Shown in pieces: positions 61,258-64,000 of a stretch of 64,000 nt of DNA. The position numbers and the translations under genes were made by a program. Each line of letters starts with the position of its first letter. The stretch's first letter is position 1. The notes below the pieces were generated by a model that had not been told where the DNA came from, made no database searches, and saw nothing but the letters and a program-made list of their open reading frames with translations. Source of the stretch: a bacterium (GTDB taxonomy: Bacteria > Planctomycetota > JAFGQW01); contig JAUHXU010000005.1 of assembly GCA_030426805.1 (NCBI GenBank), forward strand, positions 496,001-560,000, in the 5' to 3' direction.

Positions 61258-61309
61258 GGATTTTTCTCCGGCTCGCAAATCGGGATCCGGTCTCGTCCCG
61301 GCACCCCCG

Positions 61310-61315
61310 TATAAT
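61310..61315 (+). promoter_or_regulatory. Consensus -10 box TATAAT
   Basis: A perfect TATAAT sits 33 nt before the GTG start of the choice-of-anchor protein. No -35 of note lies 16-18 bp upstream. Confidence 0.4.
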
Positions 61316-61348
61316 GCACGCTCAGGGCAGGCCTCGAGGAGAGTAGCT

Positions 61349-62845
61349 GTGAAATCGATCCGTACCCGAATCGCCGCCGTGTTCGCCGGCGCGATCGTCG
61401 CAACGTGCCTGAGCACCGCCGCCGTGGACGCGCAGGCGTACAACGTCTCGCTCGTCGGCCGCTTCACGCCCGAGAGCACGACGACGATGACCTACCCGAC
61501 CATCGTCTACAACGATCTGTGGGGCTACCTGAGCCCGGCCGGCGGCGAGTACATCGTGATGGGCACGACCGGCGGCAGCTACATCGTCGATGCGACGTCG
61601 CCGTCGCAGCCGACCTCGCTCGCCTACTTCGACCACAGCGCCGGCAACTCCGGCTGGTCGATCTCGTCGTGGCGCGACATGAAGTGCTTCGGCACGCACG
61701 CCTACATCGTGACCGAAGGCGGCGGCGGGATGCAGATCATCGACCTGACGAATCCGCAGTCGCCACAGCTCGTCAAGACGTGGGGCACGGGCACCTGGAC
61801 GAACGCTCACAACATCGCGATGGACATGGGCACCGGCGTCGCGTACGTCTGCGGCACGCGCGGCGGCATCTTCGCCATCGACGTGAAGACCGACCCGATC
61901 AACCCGTCCGTGATCGGCCAGTTCCGGACGCCCTACGTGCACGACTTGCACGTGCAGAACGGCTACGGCTACTTCTCGGATCAGAACAACAACCGGATGC
62001 TGATCGTCGACGTCACGGCGCTCCCGGCATTCACGACGCTCGGCCGCGCGACGCTGCCCGGCACGCGGATCTCGCACAACGCCTGGGCGACCGAGGACGA
62101 CGACTACGCGGTGACGACGAACGAGCGCGCCGGCGAGCCGGTCGGCGTCTTCGACATCCGCAACAAGGCCAACCCGCAGCTCGTCGCGAGCTACCGCACC
62201 GGCCCGTCGTCGACGATCCCGCACAACGCCTACATCAAAGACGGCATCGCCCACATCTCGTACTACACCGAGGGCTATCGCATCGTCGACTTGAGTGATC
62301 CGGCGAACCCGACCGAGGTCGGCTACTACGACACGTGGGCCGGCCAGAGCTCGAGCTTCAACGGCGCGTGGGCGTGCTACCCGTTCCAGCCGTCCGGCAA
62401 CGTCTACATCAACGACATCCAGTCGGGCCTCTACGTGTTGAAGCCCAAGGCGACGTCGGCCCGCTACGGCACCGCGACTGCCGGCACGAACCGTCCGGCG
62501 CCGCTGATCCGCCACTGGGGCGCCGCGTGGCTCGGCAACACGAAGTATCAGCTGCGGCTGGCGGGCGGCACGCCGAACACGGTCGCGTGGTTCGCGATCG
62601 GCTTCGGCTCGGCGAACGCGAACGTCGGCGGGCTCACGCTGAACGTGAACCTGTTCGCGCCGCAGGCCGCGATCATCCCGACGACGACGGACGCGCAGGG
62701 CAAGGCGTCGCTGCCGATCGGCATTCCGAACATCCCGGCGATCGACGGCACGATGGTCTACGTCCAGGCGTTCGTCGCCGACCCGACCGCGCCGATCGGT
62801 CTGGCCGCGACCCGCGGGATGCGCTTCGAGCTGTTCGCGAAGTAG
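61349..62845 (+). CDS. Secreted choice-of-anchor B-type propeller protein
   Basis: 498 residues. The signal peptide is about 1-27 (FAGAIVATCLSTAAVDAQ). LVIVD-type propeller blades fill residues 30-370 (YIVDATSPSQP, MQIIDLTNPQSPQ, YRIVDLSDPANP). NDLWGY and MKCFGTHAYI are marks of the choice-of-anchor B family. About 120 C-terminal residues form a sandwich module of the kind also present in other secreted proteins here. The GTG start at 61349 follows GAGGAGAG. Likely a cell-surface protein. Confidence 0.8.
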   Translation: MKSIRTRIAAVFAGAIVATCLSTAAVDAQAYNVSLVGRFTPESTTTMTYPTIVYNDLWGYLSPAGGEYIVMGTTGGSYIVDATSPSQPTSLAYFDHSAGNSGWSISSWRDMKCFGTHAYIVTEGGGGMQIIDLTNPQSPQLVKTWGTGTWTNAHNIAMDMGTGVAYVCGTRGGIFAIDVKTDPINPSVIGQFRTPYVHDLHVQNGYGYFSDQNNNRMLIVDVTALPAFTTLGRATLPGTRISHNAWATEDDDYAVTTNERAGEPVGVFDIRNKANPQLVASYRTGPSSTIPHNAYIKDGIAHISYYTEGYRIVDLSDPANPTEVGYYDTWAGQSSSFNGAWACYPFQPSGNVYINDIQSGLYVLKPKATSARYGTATAGTNRPAPLIRHWGAAWLGNTKYQLRLAGGTPNTVAWFAIGFGSANANVGGLTLNVNLFAPQAAIIPTTTDAQGKASLPIGIPNIPAIDGTMVYVQAFVADPTAPIGLAATRGMRFELFAK

Positions 62846-62863
62846 ACTGTTACCGCAGGCGGC

Positions 62864-63583
62864 TCACCAGAGCCGCAGGCGAATCGCGAGCGACCAGGCG
62901 AGCAGCTTGTAGCCGGTCCAGCAGATCGACCACAGTTCGCGCAGGCCCGCGCCGTGGCCGGAGAAGCCCTTCTCCCGGTTGCGGTAGGTGATCGGGACCT
63001 GCGCGAGCCGGATCGCCTTGCGGGCGCGGAGCACGATCTCCATCTCGTAGACGAAGCGGTTGTCCTTGAACGCGATCCGCTCGATCGCGTCGCGGGAGAA
63101 CGCCTTGAAGCCGGTCGTCACGTCGGAGATCGGCTTGCCCGCGAGCAGCGACAGCCAGCGGTTGACGATCCGATTGCCGACGACGCGGAAGAAGCTGAAG
63201 TCGTATTCCTCGGTCTTCGATTCCGGGAGGAAGCGGCTGCCGATCGCGACGTCGGCCTCGCCGCGGAGGATCGGTCCGACGACCTCGGGCACCTCGGACG
63301 GGTCGAACTGCATGTCGGCGTCGAACTGGAGCAGGATCGGGCGGTCGGTGACCGTGATCCCGCACTTGATCGCGTGGCCCTTGCCCATGTCGCCGTAGTT
63401 CTTGTAGGCGCGGATCTGCGGGAACTCGGCCGCCAACTCGCGCGCGATCACGAGCGTCCGGTCGGTGCCGCCGTGGATCACGACGATCTCCGCCCCCGGC
63501 GCGGCGGCGATCAGGCCGCGCAGGCAGGTCTCGATCAGCGCTTCCTCGTTGAAGCACGCGATGATGATGCCGAGTCGATCCAC
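62864..63583 (-). CDS. Family 2 glycosyltransferase (DPM1/polyprenyl-phosphate type)
   Basis: 239 residues, cytoplasmic side. GT-A fold with IIIACFNEEALIETCL at the start, the metal site QFDADMQFDP (DAD) in the middle and GSRFLPES/KAFSRDAIE afterwards, as in dolichol- or undecaprenyl-phosphate glycosyltransferases. There is no C-terminal membrane domain beyond a short hydrophobic end (WTGYKLLAWSLAIRL). It could make the polyprenyl-phosphate sugar used by the two GT-C enzymes in this window, which is inference. GTG start, with TATAGT ending 6 nt upstream and no SD, so probably leaderless. Confidence 0.82.
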   Translation of the reverse strand: MDRLGIIIACFNEEALIETCLRGLIAAAPGAEIVVIHGGTDRTLVIARELAAEFPQIRAYKNYGDMGKGHAIKCGITVTDRPILLQFDADMQFDPSEVPEVVGPILRGEADVAIGSRFLPESKTEEYDFSFFRVVGNRIVNRWLSLLAGKPISDVTTGFKAFSRDAIERIAFKDNRFVYEMEIVLRARKAIRLAQVPITYRNREKGFSGHGAGLRELWSICWTGYKLLAWSLAIRLRLW

Positions 63584-63589
63584 GCGGGA

Positions 63590-63617
63590 ACTATACCGGA
63601 AAGACAGACCGCGTCGA
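63590..63617 (-). promoter_or_regulatory. Leaderless promoter of the GT2 gene
   Basis: On the minus strand TCGACG (63612-63617), a 16-bp spacer and TATAGT (63590-63595), ending 6 nt before the GTG start. Confidence 0.45.
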
Positions 63618-63627
63618 TGATTGCGGC

Positions 63628-63656
63628 GGGACAAGCCGTCGCGGCGGCGTTATCGT
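63628..63656 (+). promoter_or_regulatory. Leaderless promoter of the last gene
   Basis: GGGACA (63628-63633), a 17-bp spacer and TATCGT (63651-63656). The -10 ends 7 nt before the ATG at 63664. Confidence 0.4.
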
Positions 63657-63663
63657 TGCGGTG

Positions 63664-64000
63664 ATGAGGCCCTCGATCCCAGCCCCGCTCGTCGCGCTCT
63701 GGCTCGCAGCGCTCCCGGTCGCCGCCCAGCGCGCCGCCGATTTCGACCCGAGCGCACGGGTCGACGTCCGTGCACGCGCGGCGGTGCGATTCGGCGACCG
63801 CCGCGCAACGAAACACAGGCGCGCAGTCGTGCGGATGCTTCTCGCTGCCGCAAGACGAATCGGTGACGATGCCGAACGCTGCGTCGCGCTCGCCGCGATC
63901 GACGGCCTGATCCGCGCGAACGTGCGGCCGACCGACAAGGAAGCGCTGGCGCTCGCGAAGCTCAGCGACCTCTACGCCCCCGGTGTCGCGCATCTGCTCG
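63664..64000 (+). CDS. Secreted protein, N-terminal part (runs off window)
   Basis: 112 residues visible and open to the window edge. A signal peptide (LVALWLAALPVAAQ) is followed by an Arg/Ala-rich, probably helical stretch (HRRAVVRMLLAAARRIG). The family was not recognised. The ATG follows a TATCGT box by 7 nt. Divergent from the GT2 gene. Confidence 0.55.
   Translation, partial: MRPSIPAPLVALWLAALPVAAQRAADFDPSARVDVRARAAVRFGDRRATKHRRAVVRMLLAAARRIGDDAERCVALAAIDGLIRANVRPTDKEALALAKLSDLYAPGVAHLL

Noticed and set aside
1..64000. tRNA, rRNA, CRISPR array or insertion sequence
   Set aside because: Looked for tRNA arm motifs, regularly spaced direct repeats and transposase motifs; none convincing. 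The three palindromic copies lack regular spacing.

Overview
The window is a GC-rich, densely coded bacterial chromosome segment with no plasmid, phage or insertion-sequence genes. Gene content points to the Planctomycetota or a close relative: an ECF sigma factor overlapping a Ser/Thr kinase gene, sigma factors fused through a membrane segment to long carboxypeptidase-regulatory-like repeats, many secreted beta-propeller proteins with a similar C-terminal module, and a choice-of-anchor-B type protein. The phylum call is inference from gene content; no rRNA or tRNA gene is present to test it.

Layout. 0-3 kb: a Ser/Thr kinase (cut by the window edge), its ECF sigma partner and a receiver/HPt-like protein that lacks phospho-acceptor residues. 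3-8.5 kb: a lipoprotein aspartyl protease, a secreted propeller, a coiled-coil lipoprotein and an SDR. 8.5-17 kb: an LpxL-type acyltransferase, an S41 protease carrying calcium-loop repeats inside its catalytic domain, a membrane sulfatase-like enzyme, an ABC-2 exporter and a MenA-like prenyltransferase. 17-21.5 kb: three copies of a 98-bp palindromic element around a CNNM-type membrane protein, a membrane-tethered ECF sigma fusion and a stand-alone RadC-like JAB protein. 21.5-37 kb: a LolD/FtsX-type exporter, a secreted sugar dehydrogenase, several secreted proteins of unknown role, an M1 peptidase lipoprotein, a nucleotide-sugar epimerase and a GT-C membrane glycosyltransferase.

37-45 kb is a phosphate block. 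A pstS-phoU-pstC-pstA-pstB-pstB operon faces a gene fusing a 2-phosphoglycerate-kinase-like domain to an archaeal-type phosphoglycerate mutase. The two PstB ATPases have complementary motif losses, so they look like an obligate heterodimer with one good ATP site. PhoU carries an extra phosphatase-like domain whose catalytic Cys is Asp. 45-50 kb: a four-gene activated-sugar operon (heptose-kinase-like GHMP kinase, an SDR-nucleotidyltransferase fusion and two NAD epimerases). 50-58.5 kb: a DUF4198-type pair, the second and larger sigma-TM-repeat fusion, a repeat-only paralogue and a DHH-like protein. 58.5-64 kb: a second GT-C enzyme, two secreted propeller proteins, a GT2 glycosyltransferase and the start of a secreted protein.

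Several genes show a TATNNT box ending 6-9 nt before the start codon, which suggests leaderless transcription is common here. Starts were chosen from Shine-Dalgarno spacing, 4-bp stop/start overlaps or these boxes. All motif and pairing statements were made by eye; no database search was run.
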